Part shown: one piece after another, positions 9,668-18,121 of the stretch | Position numbering within the stretch: the stretch's first letter is position 1 | Layout of the letters: the number at the start of each line of letters is the position of its first letter | Assembly: GCF_016862635.1 (NCBI RefSeq) | Contig: NZ_BONI01000006.1 | Location: forward strand, 62,001 to 126,000 | Direction of reading: 5' to 3' | DNA from: Catellatospora coxensis | GTDB taxonomy: Bacteria > Actinomycetota > Actinomycetes > Mycobacteriales > Micromonosporaceae | Length of the DNA: 64,000 nucleotides | Made by a program: the position numbers and the translations under genes | Notes under the pieces: generated by a model | Seen by the model: only the letters and a program-made list of their open reading frames with translations | Told to the model about the DNA's origin: nothing | Database searches by the model: none

Positions 9668-10498
9668 TCAGCCCCAGGGTGTGCTGACCGCGAAGGCGCA
9701 CTCGCGGTCGAAGCGGTCGTCCCGGTCGCGCCACCGGTCGATCCACAGCTCCTCACCGCGCAGGTGGATGTAGTAGCCGCGGTAGTTGTAGGACTCCAGG
9801 TAGACCGCGCCCGGCACCTTGCCCGGCCGGACGCAGAACGTCGCGTCGGCCCGGAACAGCTGCGAGCCGTCGCTCTGCTCGTGGCGGATCCGCCAGTCCC
9901 GGTGGCGCAGGTAACCGCCGTCGACGCCGACGAACGAGAAGCAGTTCCGGTCGGCCAGCCCCGCCGCGACGGTGAAGGTGGCCGCCTGCCGCACCCCGCC
10001 CGGGCTGGCCAGGGTGACGCTGACGAGCGAGGCGAGGCCGCCGCTCTGCCGGACGAACCGGTCCGGGCGGTCGGCCGCACGCAGCGACCGCTGGGTGCCC
10101 GCCACCAGCGCCGACGGGGCCAGCGACTGCCCCGGCGCGGGCGCGGCGGAGGACGGCCCGGCCGCCGACGGGTGCGCCGCCGGGCTGCGCGGCAGCTCGC
10201 GTACCGGCGGCGCCACCGATTCGCCGACCGCGCCGAACCCGTCGACGTATCCGCGCGAACCCGCCGTGGGCAGCGCCGCGGGCTGCGGGATCACCTGGTC
10301 GGCGGGCCGGGTCAGCGCCCAGCCCGCCGTCGCGGTGGCGAGCACGGTGGTGACCGCGGCGACGATCACGACCGGCCGCCGGGAGCGCTTCGGCGCCGAG
10401 GCCCGCTCCTGCGCCGCGAGCTCCTCGACGGTCGCCGGCAGGCTCAGCCTGGGCAGGATCGTCGTCGCGTCGTCCTCGTTCGCCCGATGCTTGGTCAC
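9668..10498 (-). CDS. Membrane-anchored AbfB (CBM42-like) domain protein
   Basis: This 276-residue protein has a short cytoplasmic N-terminus, one membrane helix (about 43-62, VVIVAAVTTVLATATAGWAL) and a Pro/Ser/Ala-rich spacer to about residue 130. The C-terminal AbfB-type beta-trefoil (about 132-276) contains RSLRAADRPDRFVRQ, GYLRHRDWRIR, RADATFCVRPG and YNYRGYYIHLRG. AbfB domains bind arabinofuranose side chains of hemicellulose. With no catalytic domain, it may act as a surface sugar sensor or docking protein. The start is the GTG at 10498; no strong ribosome binding site is visible. The arabinofuranosidase near the window's right end is a possible functional partner, but they are not linked. 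Confidence 0.75.
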   Translation of the reverse strand: MTKHRANEDDATTILPRLSLPATVEELAAQERASAPKRSRRPVVIVAAVTTVLATATAGWALTRPADQVIPQPAALPTAGSRGYVDGFGAVGESVAPPVRELPRSPAAHPSAAGPSSAAPAPGQSLAPSALVAGTQRSLRAADRPDRFVRQSGGLASLVSVTLASPGGVRQAATFTVAAGLADRNCFSFVGVDGGYLRHRDWRIRHEQSDGSQLFRADATFCVRPGKVPGAVYLESYNYRGYYIHLRGEELWIDRWRDRDDRFDRECAFAVSTPWG

Positions 10499-10551
10499 GC
10501 CAGGACGCTACCGACGCACCCCGGTGCCCGCGATCGGCTGTCTGACCGACG

Positions 10552-11289
10552 TCACGCCACCGCACCGCCGCCCGCCGGGCGCACGGCCGCGGCTCCCGCC
10601 GGATAGCCGCGGCGCAGCAGCGCGTTCTCGGCGACCGTCCAGGCCGTCGAGGTGACCAGGTAGAGCAGCGCGGCCAGCGGCAACACCACGGCACTGAGCA
10701 GGATGGCGTACGGCAGCACCCGCGGCAGCGTCGCCAGCAGGCCCGTCGGCGGTTCGGCATGCAACGCGGCCAGGCGTACCGCCCGCTGTGACGAGGCCCA
10801 CGCCAGTGCCGTCAGCACCGCCACCACGCCGCCGAACACGGCCAGGTGCGGCAGCCACACCGCCGACGGGGCGAGCAGGTGCGCGCTCAGCGGCACCCCG
10901 AACAGCGTGCTGTCCAGCAGCACGTTGGCCTGACCGGCGACCGTGGCGCTGGCGAACAGCTGATACAGCACGATGAAGACGGGCGCCTGGAGCAGCATCG
11001 GCAGGAACCCCGCCAGCGGCGACACGCCCGCCTCGCGGTGCAGGTCGGTCATGGCCTGGGCGAGCGCGGCGGTGTCCTTGCCGTGCTTCTTGCGCAGGGC
11101 GGCCAGCTGCGGCGCGAGCGCGGCACGGGCCCGCTCGCCGCGTACGGCGGCCCTGGTCAGCGGGTGCAGCAGCAGCCGCACCAGCATCGTCACGGCGACG
11201 ACCGCCGCGGCCACGCCGCCGACGGGGGCGAGCACGGTGGACAGGTGGACGACCGCGGTGTGCGCGGCATGGAACAGCGAAGCGAACAT
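10552..11289 (-). CDS. yidC: YidC/Oxa1-family membrane insertase (short paralogue)
   Basis: This 245-residue polytopic protein inserts and folds membrane proteins. It has the Oxa1 core: TM1 near residues 20-40, then a cytoplasmic hairpin with LAALRKKHGKD, then the conserved LAGFLPMLLQAPVFIVLYQLF segment and further helices. It lacks the long C-terminal tail of the housekeeping actinobacterial YidC that sits beside rpmH and rnpA, and none of those genes is here, so it is probably a second paralogue. ATG at 11289 begins MFASLF. A small DUF6412 gene lies 101 bases upstream on the same strand and is probably co-transcribed. Confidence 0.9.
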   Translation of the reverse strand: MFASLFHAAHTAVVHLSTVLAPVGGVAAAVVAVTMLVRLLLHPLTRAAVRGERARAALAPQLAALRKKHGKDTAALAQAMTDLHREAGVSPLAGFLPMLLQAPVFIVLYQLFASATVAGQANVLLDSTLFGVPLSAHLLAPSAVWLPHLAVFGGVVAVLTALAWASSQRAVRLAALHAEPPTGLLATLPRVLPYAILLSAVVLPLAALLYLVTSTAWTVAENALLRRGYPAGAAAVRPAGGGAVA

Positions 11290-11390
11290 GGAAGAAAGAC
11301 CCCTCTGCGGGTACGGCTGCCCGGCCGGGACGTCGGTCGACCGGCGGGCGTGGACGAGGACCGTGTCGGCCGCGCCCGGATCACGCCGGG

Positions 11391-11693
11391 TCAGCAGGCC
11401 AGAGGGGAGAAGCCGGGTGCTCGGGGGCGCGGGCGGCCCGCCGCGTCGGGGTCGCGCTGGCGCAGCACGCCCGCGTGTTTCGACAGCTCGCGCAGCGCCA
11501 GGTCGATCGCGGCCCGGCCCGATGGGCGGCTGCCGATGCCGTAGGCGGCTGCCACGGCCAGGGCGGTGACGAGCAGGAGGGCCGCCGCGCTGGCGAGCAT
11601 CGTGCCGAGGCTCGGCTGGTCCACCGCCGCGCCGGTGCACAGCACGGCCAGCCACAGGGTCATGGCCCAGCGGGAGGCGGCGGCGATCGGCAC
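11391..11693 (-). CDS. DUF6412 small membrane protein next to yidC
   Basis: This 100-residue protein has two hydrophobic helices (about 9-25 and 32-52) and ends in the motif RQRDPDAAGRPRPRAPG. That C-terminal signature is, as I recall, typical of the DUF6412 family found beside secondary yidC genes in actinomycetes. The start is the GTG at 11693. It precedes yidC on the same strand and may be a partner or substrate of that insertase. No biochemical function is known to me. Confidence 0.7.
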   Translation of the reverse strand: MPIAAASRWAMTLWLAVLCTGAAVDQPSLGTMLASAAALLLVTALAVAAAYGIGSRPSGRAAIDLALRELSKHAGVLRQRDPDAAGRPRPRAPGFSPLAC

Positions 11694-11827
11694 GCGGCAA
11701 CCGTACCCGCGCCGCGCAAGGCGTGGTGCGGTCCGGTGTGGAGAGCCCTCGGAAGGTCGACCGCCTCCATACCCCGGTGGTGGGCGGCCTGGTCCGGGGT
11801 CCGGCGCCGAGACTCCGCCAGTGGCCG

Positions 11828-12595
11828 TCAGGCCCGCTGCCCGACGGCCACGACTGCGCCACGTTCCTCGCAGCGGGCAAGGCGGGGGGCCAAACCCGCA
11901 GCGGCGAACAGGGCACGAACTGTGTCGGCCTGCTCGTCGCTGGTCTCCAGCAGCAGCCGACTCTGCGGGGCGAGCCAGTCACTCGCACCGCTCAGCACTC
12001 GGCGGGCGATGTCGAGCCCGTCGGGGCCGCCGTCGAGGGCGACCGTCGGCTCGTACAGCCGCGCCTCCGGCGGCATCAGCGCGATCGCGTCCGTCGGGAC
12101 GTACGGCACGTTCACCACCAGCACGTCCACCCGGCCGCGTAGCGAGTCCGGCAGCGGTTCGTAGAGGTCGCCCTCGTACACGTGGCCGCCGAGGGGTTCC
12201 ACGTTGCGGCGGGCGCAGGCCACCGCGGCGGGGTCGATGTCGGTGGCGTGCACCTCGACGCCGCCGTGCGCGGCGAGCACGGTCGCGGCCGCGCCCGAGC
12301 CGCAGCACATGTCCAGCACCACGGACCCCGGCCGCAGCAGCCGCGCGGCCTCCTCGACCAGCAGCTCGGTACGCCGGCGCGGCACGAACACCCCGGGGTC
12401 CACGGCGATGCGCCGCCCGCAGAACTCGGCGAAGCCGACGATGTGCTCCAGCGGCAGCCCCGCGACCCGGCGCGCGACCAGCTCGTCCAGCTCGTCCGGC
12501 CCGGCCGCCGCCGAGATCAGCAGATCGGCCTCGTCCTCGGCGAACACGCAGCCCGCCGCCCGCAACGTCGTGATCACATCCGCCCGCACAGGCAC
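11828..12595 (-). CDS. PrmC/HemK-related N5-glutamine methyltransferase-like protein
   Basis: This 255-residue class I SAM-dependent methyltransferase has a PrmC-like helical N-terminus (PLEHIVGFAEFCGRRIAVDPGVFVPRRRTE) and the SAM motif VLDMCCGSGAAA. The catalytic motif reads VNVPYVPT, where release-factor methyltransferases have NPPY. It therefore matches the PrmC-related methyltransferase subgroup rather than the housekeeping enzyme, and its substrate is uncertain. The start is the GTG at 12595. It stands alone, upstream of the DUF6412/yidC pair on the same strand with a 134-base gap. Confidence 0.82.
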   Translation of the reverse strand: MPVRADVITTLRAAGCVFAEDEADLLISAAAGPDELDELVARRVAGLPLEHIVGFAEFCGRRIAVDPGVFVPRRRTELLVEEAARLLRPGSVVLDMCCGSGAAATVLAAHGGVEVHATDIDPAAVACARRNVEPLGGHVYEGDLYEPLPDSLRGRVDVLVVNVPYVPTDAIALMPPEARLYEPTVALDGGPDGLDIARRVLSGASDWLAPQSRLLLETSDEQADTVRALFAAAGLAPRLARCEERGAVVAVGQRA

Positions 12596-12713
12596 CCCCC
12601 CGATCCGGGCCAGGTTACGCCCACAGGCTCGGCACCAGCTCGAACGGGTCCTCTGCCGACGTCGACCCGGTCGGCCGGGCGTGGCGACGGCTGACCGACA
12701 GCGGTCTCGGCAC

Positions 12714-12757
12714 GTTCACATCATCTTTGCTGTGGCCACAGCAAAGATGATGTGAAC
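12714..12757. repeat. 44-bp perfect palindrome
   Basis: Both 22-base arms are exactly complementary with no loop (arm core TTCACATCATCTTTGCTGTGG). It lies in the divergent gap between the PrmC-like gene (starting at 12595 leftward) and the Nudix gene (starting at 12855 rightward). An AT-rich arm with no spacer looks more like a protein-binding or mobile palindrome than a terminator. Confidence 0.9.
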
Positions 12758-12854
12758 CACGGCGAGACATGCGCTGCGCGCGGGCTCCCGGCCGCCACAG
12801 CGGCCCGGACAACGGCCCCCTGCCGTGTGCCGTACCCGGCTGATATCCCCGCCC

Positions 12855-13283
12855 ATGCGAAAGTTCGTGGCCGGGGTGCTGCTGGTCGACGCCGACGGGG
12901 CGCTGCTGTTGCAGGAGCGCGACGAGCACGCGCCGACGTTCCCCAACCAGTGGGCCTTCCCTGCCGGGGTCGCCGAGCCCGGCGAGCAGCCGCTGGAGGT
13001 CGCCCACCGGGAGCTGTACGAGGAGACCGGCCTGCGCGTCGGCGAGCTGGCCCTGTTCTGGGCGGGCCCGATGCCGGAAAGCCCGCTGTACGGCTACCTC
13101 TTCCACGGCCGCACCACCGCCCGCCAGTCCGACGTCGTGCTCGGCGAGGGCCGCGCCATGCTCTTCGTACCCCCGGCCGAGATCCTGGCCCTCGACCTGG
13201 CCGGCTACGCCCGCCCCGCCCTCACCGCCTTCCTGTCCTCACCCGACTACCGGAACCACCTGCACCCACCCGACCAGCGGTGA
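12855..13283 (+). CDS. Nudix hydrolase
   Basis: This 142-residue enzyme hydrolyses a nucleoside diphosphate linked to another group. The full Nudix box runs from GVAEPGE to REL-x-EE-x-GL (about residues 38-60) and supplies the metal-binding glutamates. The N-terminus MRKFVAGVLLVDADGALLLQ is the usual first strand. I use the ATG at 12855; an in-frame GTG ten codons upstream is possible. The substrate is not predictable. Its stop codon TGA forms the first three bases of the downstream palindromic element. Confidence 0.9.
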   Translation: MRKFVAGVLLVDADGALLLQERDEHAPTFPNQWAFPAGVAEPGEQPLEVAHRELYEETGLRVGELALFWAGPMPESPLYGYLFHGRTTARQSDVVLGEGRAMLFVPPAEILALDLAGYARPALTAFLSSPDYRNHLHPPDQR

Positions 13284-13337
13284 TCATGAAGTTGTGGCGA
13301 TGACACGCCGCCGACCCGTGCCATAAGTTCATGATCA
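13281..13337. repeat. Palindromic element family I, copy 1 (shared terminator)
   Basis: The arms TGATCATGAAGTTGTGGC and GCCATAAGTTCATGATCA form an 18-bp stem with one G-G mismatch and a wobble. The loop contains GACACGCCG. The outer TGA on each strand is the stop codon of the two converging genes, Nudix (plus) and S41 peptidase (minus). The sequence, loop included, recurs at 58340-58400 and, inverted, at 57977-58035. Confidence 0.9.
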
Positions 13338-14279
13338 ACCAAGGAGGAGGGCGGTGGCGGTGGTGGCCTCGTCGCGGGTCGCCGGGGATGTGGTGGTGGA
13401 CAGTACGTGGTCCAGGGCCAGGCGGTAGGCGTGGGGGAAGGCTTGGGCGGCGGGGACGGGGATGTCGGGGATCACGCCGGTGCCCTCCCAGTTGGTGCCG
13501 GTGATCGGGTTGATGGAGCGGGCCACCGGGACGGTGATCTCCAGGGTGGGGGTGATCGGGAAGCGTTCGGTGGGGTGGGCGCCGCCTCGGGTGGTCTCGC
13601 CGATGAGGGTGGCGCGGGCCTGGGACTGGAGGTTGTAGCTGAGTTCCTCGCCGGCGGAGAAGGTGAAGTCGCTGGTGAGGACGTATACGGGGCGGTCCAG
13701 GTAGCGCTCGCCGGGCAGGTAGGCCACGCTCCAGTACTGGCGCAGTGAGCTGCCCGCGCCGGACTCGATGCTGTTGAGGTGGGTCTCGCCGTCGGGGAAG
13801 AAGTAGCTGGTCCAGAAGATCGCGCCGTCGGGCGAGCCGCCCCTGTTGCGGCGCAGGTCGAGGATCAGCGCCTCGGTCTGGGAGACGAGTTCCATCGCCG
13901 CGGCGATCGCCCGGCCGCCGAGCCCCGCCGCGGTGACGCCGCGCAGCTCGATGCAGCCGACGTTGCCGTCGAGGCGTTCCACGCGGGCGATGCCGTGATT
14001 GGTGACCCGCAGGTGCTCGCGGTACACGGCGTCGGCTTCGGCGGGGTCGACGGTGGTGTGCAGGCGGGCGTCGCGGACGCGTACCCGTAGATGCTTGTCG
14101 GCGCAGTGCTCGGCCAGCCGCAGGGTGAGCGCGTCGGCGAGCGACGCCTCGTCCAGGCCGTCGTACTCGCCCTCGGTCAGGCGGCGGCGGACGTCGGCCG
14201 CGGCCGGGACCGCACGCTCGGGGAACACGTAGTTGGCGCACATGAGTTCCATGGCGCGCTCGACGAGAAGCTTCGGCAT
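13335..14279 (-). CDS. S41-family serine peptidase (C-terminal-processing/IRBP type)
   Basis: This protein of about 314 residues has an N-terminal helical cap and a peptidase core. The core shows GCIELRGV, LILDLRRNRGGSPDGA and DFTFSAGEE, whose Ser is the expected nucleophile, and then LIGETTRGGAHP. There is no signal peptide and no PDZ domain, so it is probably cytoplasmic and resembles the short S41 hydrolases related to interphotoreceptor retinoid-binding protein repeats. The ATG at 14279 is used; GTG at 14288 is three codons upstream in frame. The gene ends inside the family I palindrome. Its natural substrate is unknown. Confidence 0.85.
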   Translation of the reverse strand: MPKLLVERAMELMCANYVFPERAVPAAADVRRRLTEGEYDGLDEASLADALTLRLAEHCADKHLRVRVRDARLHTTVDPAEADAVYREHLRVTNHGIARVERLDGNVGCIELRGVTAAGLGGRAIAAAMELVSQTEALILDLRRNRGGSPDGAIFWTSYFFPDGETHLNSIESGAGSSLRQYWSVAYLPGERYLDRPVYVLTSDFTFSAGEELSYNLQSQARATLIGETTRGGAHPTERFPITPTLEITVPVARSINPITGTNWEGTGVIPDIPVPAAQAFPHAYRLALDHVLSTTTSPATRDEATTATALLLG

Positions 14280-14321
14280 GGCCGACACCGTAGCCAGCCG
14301 ACGGTCGCCGTGGCGAGCGGC

Positions 14322-15404
14322 TCAGGCGCTCAGGACGATGCGGTCGACGGCGGGCGCGGGCCCGCTCGGATTGTCGAACGTGATCGAGTTGGCGCCCTGG
14401 CGCAGCCTGACCCGGACCGAGCGGCTCGCGCAGCAGCCGTCCACCGCGTCGACCGCGACGGTGACCGGAGCCGCGCCCGCCACGCTGATCACCACCTGGT
14501 GGGCACGGGGACCGGGGCTCTGGGCGTAGTGGAACGTCAGCGTGTACGTGCCGGCGGCGGGCACCGTCACCCCGTTGAACCGCAGCGCGCCGTCCCGCTT
14601 GCCGGTGCCGTCGCCGAGGTTGCGCACCACCGTGCCGCCGGACGCGCCGGCCATGCCGACGGCCGTGGCCTGGCCGAGCAGCGTGTTGCCGCGGGCCTCG
14701 GCCTCGTAGGCGACCGCGCGGAAGGCGGCTGCCGGGCCGGCCGAGGCGCTCGGCGACGGTGACGCCGACGGACCGGCCGACGGGGTCGCGGTCGGGTCCG
14801 CCGCGGGATCGGTGGCCGGTGGCGCGCTGCCGGCGCCGTCACCGGCTGTGAACAGGCCGGGTTCGCCGATCCCCGGTACGCCGGACGGCGTCAGCCACGC
14901 GACGGCCACCACCACGACGACCACGAACGCGGCGATCCCGCCGACCGTCGCGAGCAGCAGGGGCCGCCTGCCCGGGCCGGCGGTGGCGATCCGGCGACGG
15001 CCGAGCGGGGCCGGACCACCGCCGGCACGGGCGTCGGAGTCGTCGGAGCCGACGAACGCCGTCGGTGGCGCGTCGACTCGCGGGGCCGGACCGGCCGGCT
15101 CGCCGATCCATTCCGGCCTGGCGGACGCCGGGCGGTCGGCGCGGCGGATGCCGTGGGAGGCGGGCGCCGCCTCGGTGAAGTCGCCGCCTGGCGGAGTGCC
15201 GTCACCGCCTGGCGGAATGAAGTCCCCGCCTGGCGGAATGCCGTCATGCCCCGGCTCGGCCGGGCCGGGTCCGGTCGGGGCCTGCCGCTGGTCGTGCCCG
15301 CGCGTCGGCGGCAGGTGCGGATCCGGCCGCGTCGGGGCGGAGCCGTCGTCGGGGATCCAGCCACCGACGCGCAGCCGGCGTCCGGTGCCGTCGTCGACCG
15401 ACAT
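14322..15404 (-). CDS. Membrane-anchored CBM35/CBM6-like carbohydrate-binding protein
   Basis: This 360-residue protein has a long cytoplasmic N-terminus rich in Pro and Gly, including three PPGGD units (about 52-73) encoded by near-identical DNA. One membrane helix follows (about 150-172, [23 protein letters not shown]), then a Ser/Pro/Thr spacer. The C-terminal beta-sandwich (about 228-360) starts [12 protein letters not shown] and ends PAVDRIVLS, the pattern of CBM35/CBM6 modules. It has no catalytic domain and probably recognises extracellular sugars. The N-terminal tail may contact cytoplasmic partners. The ATG at 15404 has only a weak GGGGGG-type ribosome binding site. Confidence 0.78.
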   Translation of the reverse strand: MSVDDGTGRRLRVGGWIPDDGSAPTRPDPHLPPTRGHDQRQAPTGPGPAEPGHDGIPPGGDFIPPGGDGTPPGGDFTEAAPASHGIRRADRPASARPEWIGEPAGPAPRVDAPPTAFVGSDDSDARAGGGPAPLGRRRIATAGPGRRPLLLATVGGIAAFVVVVVVAVAWLTPSGVPGIGEPGLFTAGDGAGSAPPATDPAADPTATPSAGPSASPSPSASAGPAAAFRAVAYEAEARGNTLLGQATAVGMAGASGGTVVRNLGDGTGKRDGALRFNGVTVPAAGTYTLTFHYAQSPGPRAHQVVISVAGAAPVTVAVDAVDGCCASRSVRVRLRQGANSITFDNPSGPAPAVDRIVLSA

Positions 15405-15518
15405 GATCCCCCCTGAGCACGCATGACGGCGTCGCCGCAGCCGCGTACGCCGGTGCAGACCTTAGCCATCGGCCGATGCGGCGGTCCACCGGGCAGACGA
15501 GTTGTCGACAAGGTCTCG

Positions 15519-17669
15519 TCAGCGCAGCCGGTGGCGGGCCCCCGTGGACTGCACCGGCACCCGGGCCACCTGGGCCAGGCCGGCCACGTGCGCGGCCAGC
15601 CGGGAGCTGGTCAGCTCGCAGGCGGTGATGTCGGTGACGGCCAGCCAGGACATGTGCACGCCGCCGTCGGCGGAGATGCTCGCCGACCAGCGGGTGCCGG
15701 TGGGGTGCGTGGCGATGACCGCGACCCCGACCCGGCCCAGGTCGGCCAGCAGCGCGTCCAGGTCGCGCAGCTGCTCGGTGTGCTCGCCCCACGGGTCGGC
15801 GACGAACAGCAGCTGGATGCCCCAGGCGTCGCCGGTGACGTTGTTGATGCGGGCCGTCGGCATGTCGGCGGTCTGCGAGTCGTGCAGCACGGCGGCGTTG
15901 GCGGCGGCGCGGCGGCCGATGCGGGCCAGGGCGTCGCTGACCGACGAGCTGGTGCGTACGCGGTCGCTGAGCGAGCCGAGGGCGCGCATGTCCGCGCTGC
16001 TCAGCCCGGCGACGGTGACCGCTGCCTCGTCGGCCCAGCTGGCGGTGGCCGCCTCGGCGACCAGGTAGCGCAGCAGGTCGTCGCAGCGCTGCGGGTCGCC
16101 GAGCAGGGTCAGCAGGCCGGTGCGCTCGCCGTCGACGAACAGCTCGCCACCCTGCGGCCAGGTGCCGATCTTGAGCAGGCCGGGCAGCAGCGACGGGGTG
16201 TCGACGCGGTCGGGCAGCCAGGACGACGCCGACAGCGACCAGGTGTTGGGCCACTGCACGTCGAACGGCTCCGGCGGGTCCGCGCACGGGGCGGCGAGGA
16301 TGATCGCGAGGTCGCCGCCGTGCTCCCAGGCGGCGGCGATGTCCGGCATCTCCCACGGGGCGCGGCCGCGCAGGCCCGCGGTGAGCTGGCGCAACCCGGC
16401 GTCGAGGCGTTCGGTGGCGCGGTGGCGCGGCGGCACCTCCCGGGCCCGGTAGCCGAGCGGGCTGCGTACCCCGCCGACGCCGCGACGGCGGCCCACCCGC
16501 AGCCGGTGCAGGCGGCGGATCCGGCGGCGTACCACGACGTGCCCGGCGAGCACCCCGGCCAGCGCCAGCCCGGCGCCGGCCGCGAGCACCTTGGTCCGGC
16601 CGGTGCCGGGGTCGGTCTCGTCGAGCGGGATCACGTTCGGACGGTGGGCCGGAGCGGGCACCGCCGACCCGGACGGGGCCGGGGCCGAGGGCGTCACCGC
16701 GGTCGCCGGGGCGGGCGTTGCCGGGGGCGGGCTGGCCTGCGGGGACGGGGTCGCCGGGGCCGGGGTGGCGGGCGGGGGCGGCGTGGTCGGCTGCTGCGGG
16801 GTGGTGGGCTGCTGGGGTGCGGGCGTCTCGACGGCGGGCAGCAGCAGCTTGCCGGTCGCGTGGCGGATCGCGCCGCGGTCGTGCGCGTCGGCGGGCAGCA
16901 CGATGCGCCAGCCCGGCTCGATGTGGTTCGGGTTGCGGATCAGCTGCGGGTTCAGCGCCGCGAGCTGCTGGTACCGGTCGAAGTCGCCGGTGAAGCGCTG
17001 CGCGATGCAGCCGAGGTAGTCGCCCTTCTTGACGACGTACACGGGGCGTTCGACGCGCTGGCGGGGCGGGGCCTGGTGCAGCTCCATCGCGGCCGCGGCG
17101 GGTGCGGGTGCGGCCTGCACCGGCGCGGGCGCCGCGTGGGCCTGCACGGGCGCGACCGCGGGCGCGGCGTACGCCAGGGCGGGCGCGACCCGGGGTGCGG
17201 CCACCACCCCGGCATACGGGGCCGCCTGGGTGGCCACCACCCGGGCGGCGCTGGGCGCGGGCAGGGACGGCAGCGCGGCGGTCGCCACGCTCGCCCCGGC
17301 GAACACCGCGATCAGCGCGCTCACCAGCACGGCCGCGACCCGCTGCTGCAGGCCGAGGCCGGGCAGCCGGGCGGCGCGGCGGCCGCTGATCCGGGCCCCG
17401 ATCTCGACCAGGATGCTGAGGGTGAAGGTGGCCCAGGCGACCCAGCCGGCCAGGGTGAGCGCGCGCAGGAACAGGTCGCCGTTGTCGGGCGAGGTCAGCG
17501 CGGTGGTGATCTCGTCGAGCGAGGGCAGCTGCCGGGGCAGCGGGTTGCCCGCGAACTCCACCAGCAGCACGGGCACGCCCGCGACGATCGCCACGATCCC
17601 GGTCAGCGAGGCCAGCCCGGCGAGCAGGCGCAGGGTCCAGTGGGGGCGGTTGCGCCGGACTGGTGCCAT
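15519..17669 (-). CDS. LysM-domain membrane protein at the end of the Tad operon
   Basis: This 716-residue protein has three predicted N-terminal helices (about 13-38, 68-92, 110-132) and an Ala/Pro-rich stretch. A LysM module (about 209-262) includes YVVKKGDYLGCIAQRF and IEPGWRIVLPADA, and would bind peptidoglycan. A long Pro/Thr linker, a further helix (about 357-377) and a basic VRRRIRRLHRLR stretch follow, then an approximately 330-residue C-terminal domain I cannot name. Similar actinobacterial proteins at Tad loci, as I recall, often carry a BTAD regulator domain, which I do not see here. ATG at 17669 follows a GAAAGGG site. It is the last gene of the Tad operon and could anchor or regulate the pilus machine. 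Confidence 0.75.
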   Translation of the reverse strand: MAPVRRNRPHWTLRLLAGLASLTGIVAIVAGVPVLLVEFAGNPLPRQLPSLDEITTALTSPDNGDLFLRALTLAGWVAWATFTLSILVEIGARISGRRAARLPGLGLQQRVAAVLVSALIAVFAGASVATAALPSLPAPSAARVVATQAAPYAGVVAAPRVAPALAYAAPAVAPVQAHAAPAPVQAAPAPAAAAMELHQAPPRQRVERPVYVVKKGDYLGCIAQRFTGDFDRYQQLAALNPQLIRNPNHIEPGWRIVLPADAHDRGAIRHATGKLLLPAVETPAPQQPTTPQQPTTPPPPATPAPATPSPQASPPPATPAPATAVTPSAPAPSGSAVPAPAHRPNVIPLDETDPGTGRTKVLAAGAGLALAGVLAGHVVVRRRIRRLHRLRVGRRRGVGGVRSPLGYRAREVPPRHRATERLDAGLRQLTAGLRGRAPWEMPDIAAAWEHGGDLAIILAAPCADPPEPFDVQWPNTWSLSASSWLPDRVDTPSLLPGLLKIGTWPQGGELFVDGERTGLLTLLGDPQRCDDLLRYLVAEAATASWADEAAVTVAGLSSADMRALGSLSDRVRTSSSVSDALARIGRRAAANAAVLHDSQTADMPTARINNVTGDAWGIQLLFVADPWGEHTEQLRDLDALLADLGRVGVAVIATHPTGTRWSASISADGGVHMSWLAVTDITACELTSSRLAAHVAGLAQVARVPVQSTGARHRLR

Positions 17670-17713
17670 GGTCGCGCCCTTTCGTTGGTGGCTGCTCGGC
17701 CGGCCGAGCAGGT

Positions 17714-18121
17714 CTATCCGATGAGGAGTGTCGCGGTGGCCTCGCCGGTGGCGCGCCACGTCGCCCCGCCGAGGAAGGCCAGGCCGGAGGGGTTCTGGTA
17801 GGTGATGGAGGCACGTACGGTGACCGTCTCGCCGCCGGGCGCGACGGTGACCGTGCCGGTCGCGCCGACGCTGTCCAGGTAGACCTTCGCGGCGTTCACG
17901 GCCAGCGCCGGGTCGATGACCTTGTCGCCGCCCGGGATCGCCCGGGACGGGTCGATGGCCTGCCCGGCGCTGCGCGCGGCCTCGGCGGCGATGTTGTCGG
18001 CGCGCTGGTACGCACGCATCCGCCCGCCGCCGACGACGACCATGCCGAACATGAAGACCCACGCCTGCGCCATGATCACCATGAAGACCGTCGCCTTGCC
18101 CCGGTCGTCGCGCCACCTCAT
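17714..18121 (-). CDS. TadE/TadG-like pseudopilin
   Basis: This 135-residue protein starts DDRGKATVFMVIMAQAW, one hydrophobic N-terminal helix typical of TadE/TadG pseudopilins, followed by a soluble domain (KVIDPALAVNAAKVYLDSVGATGTVTV). It would be inserted in the membrane and take part in Flp pilus assembly. Its ATG overlaps the stop of the upstream TadE-like gene (ATGA), so translation is probably coupled. It is shorter than a typical TadG and has no von Willebrand domain. Confidence 0.78.
   Translation of the reverse strand: MRWRDDRGKATVFMVIMAQAWVFMFGMVVVGGGRMRAYQRADNIAAEAARSAGQAIDPSRAIPGGDKVIDPALAVNAAKVYLDSVGATGTVTVAPGGETVTVRASITYQNPSGLAFLGGATWRATGEATATLLIG

Noticed and set aside
13281-13337. 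Reading the palindromic elements as CRISPR repeats
   Set aside because: Copies are single, far apart, self-complementary across their whole length, and have no regular spacers or cas genes.
15153-15250. The three PPGGD-coding DNA repeats as a mobile or regulatory repeat
   Set aside because: They lie inside the CBM35-like gene and keep its frame, so they are ordinary coding low complexity.
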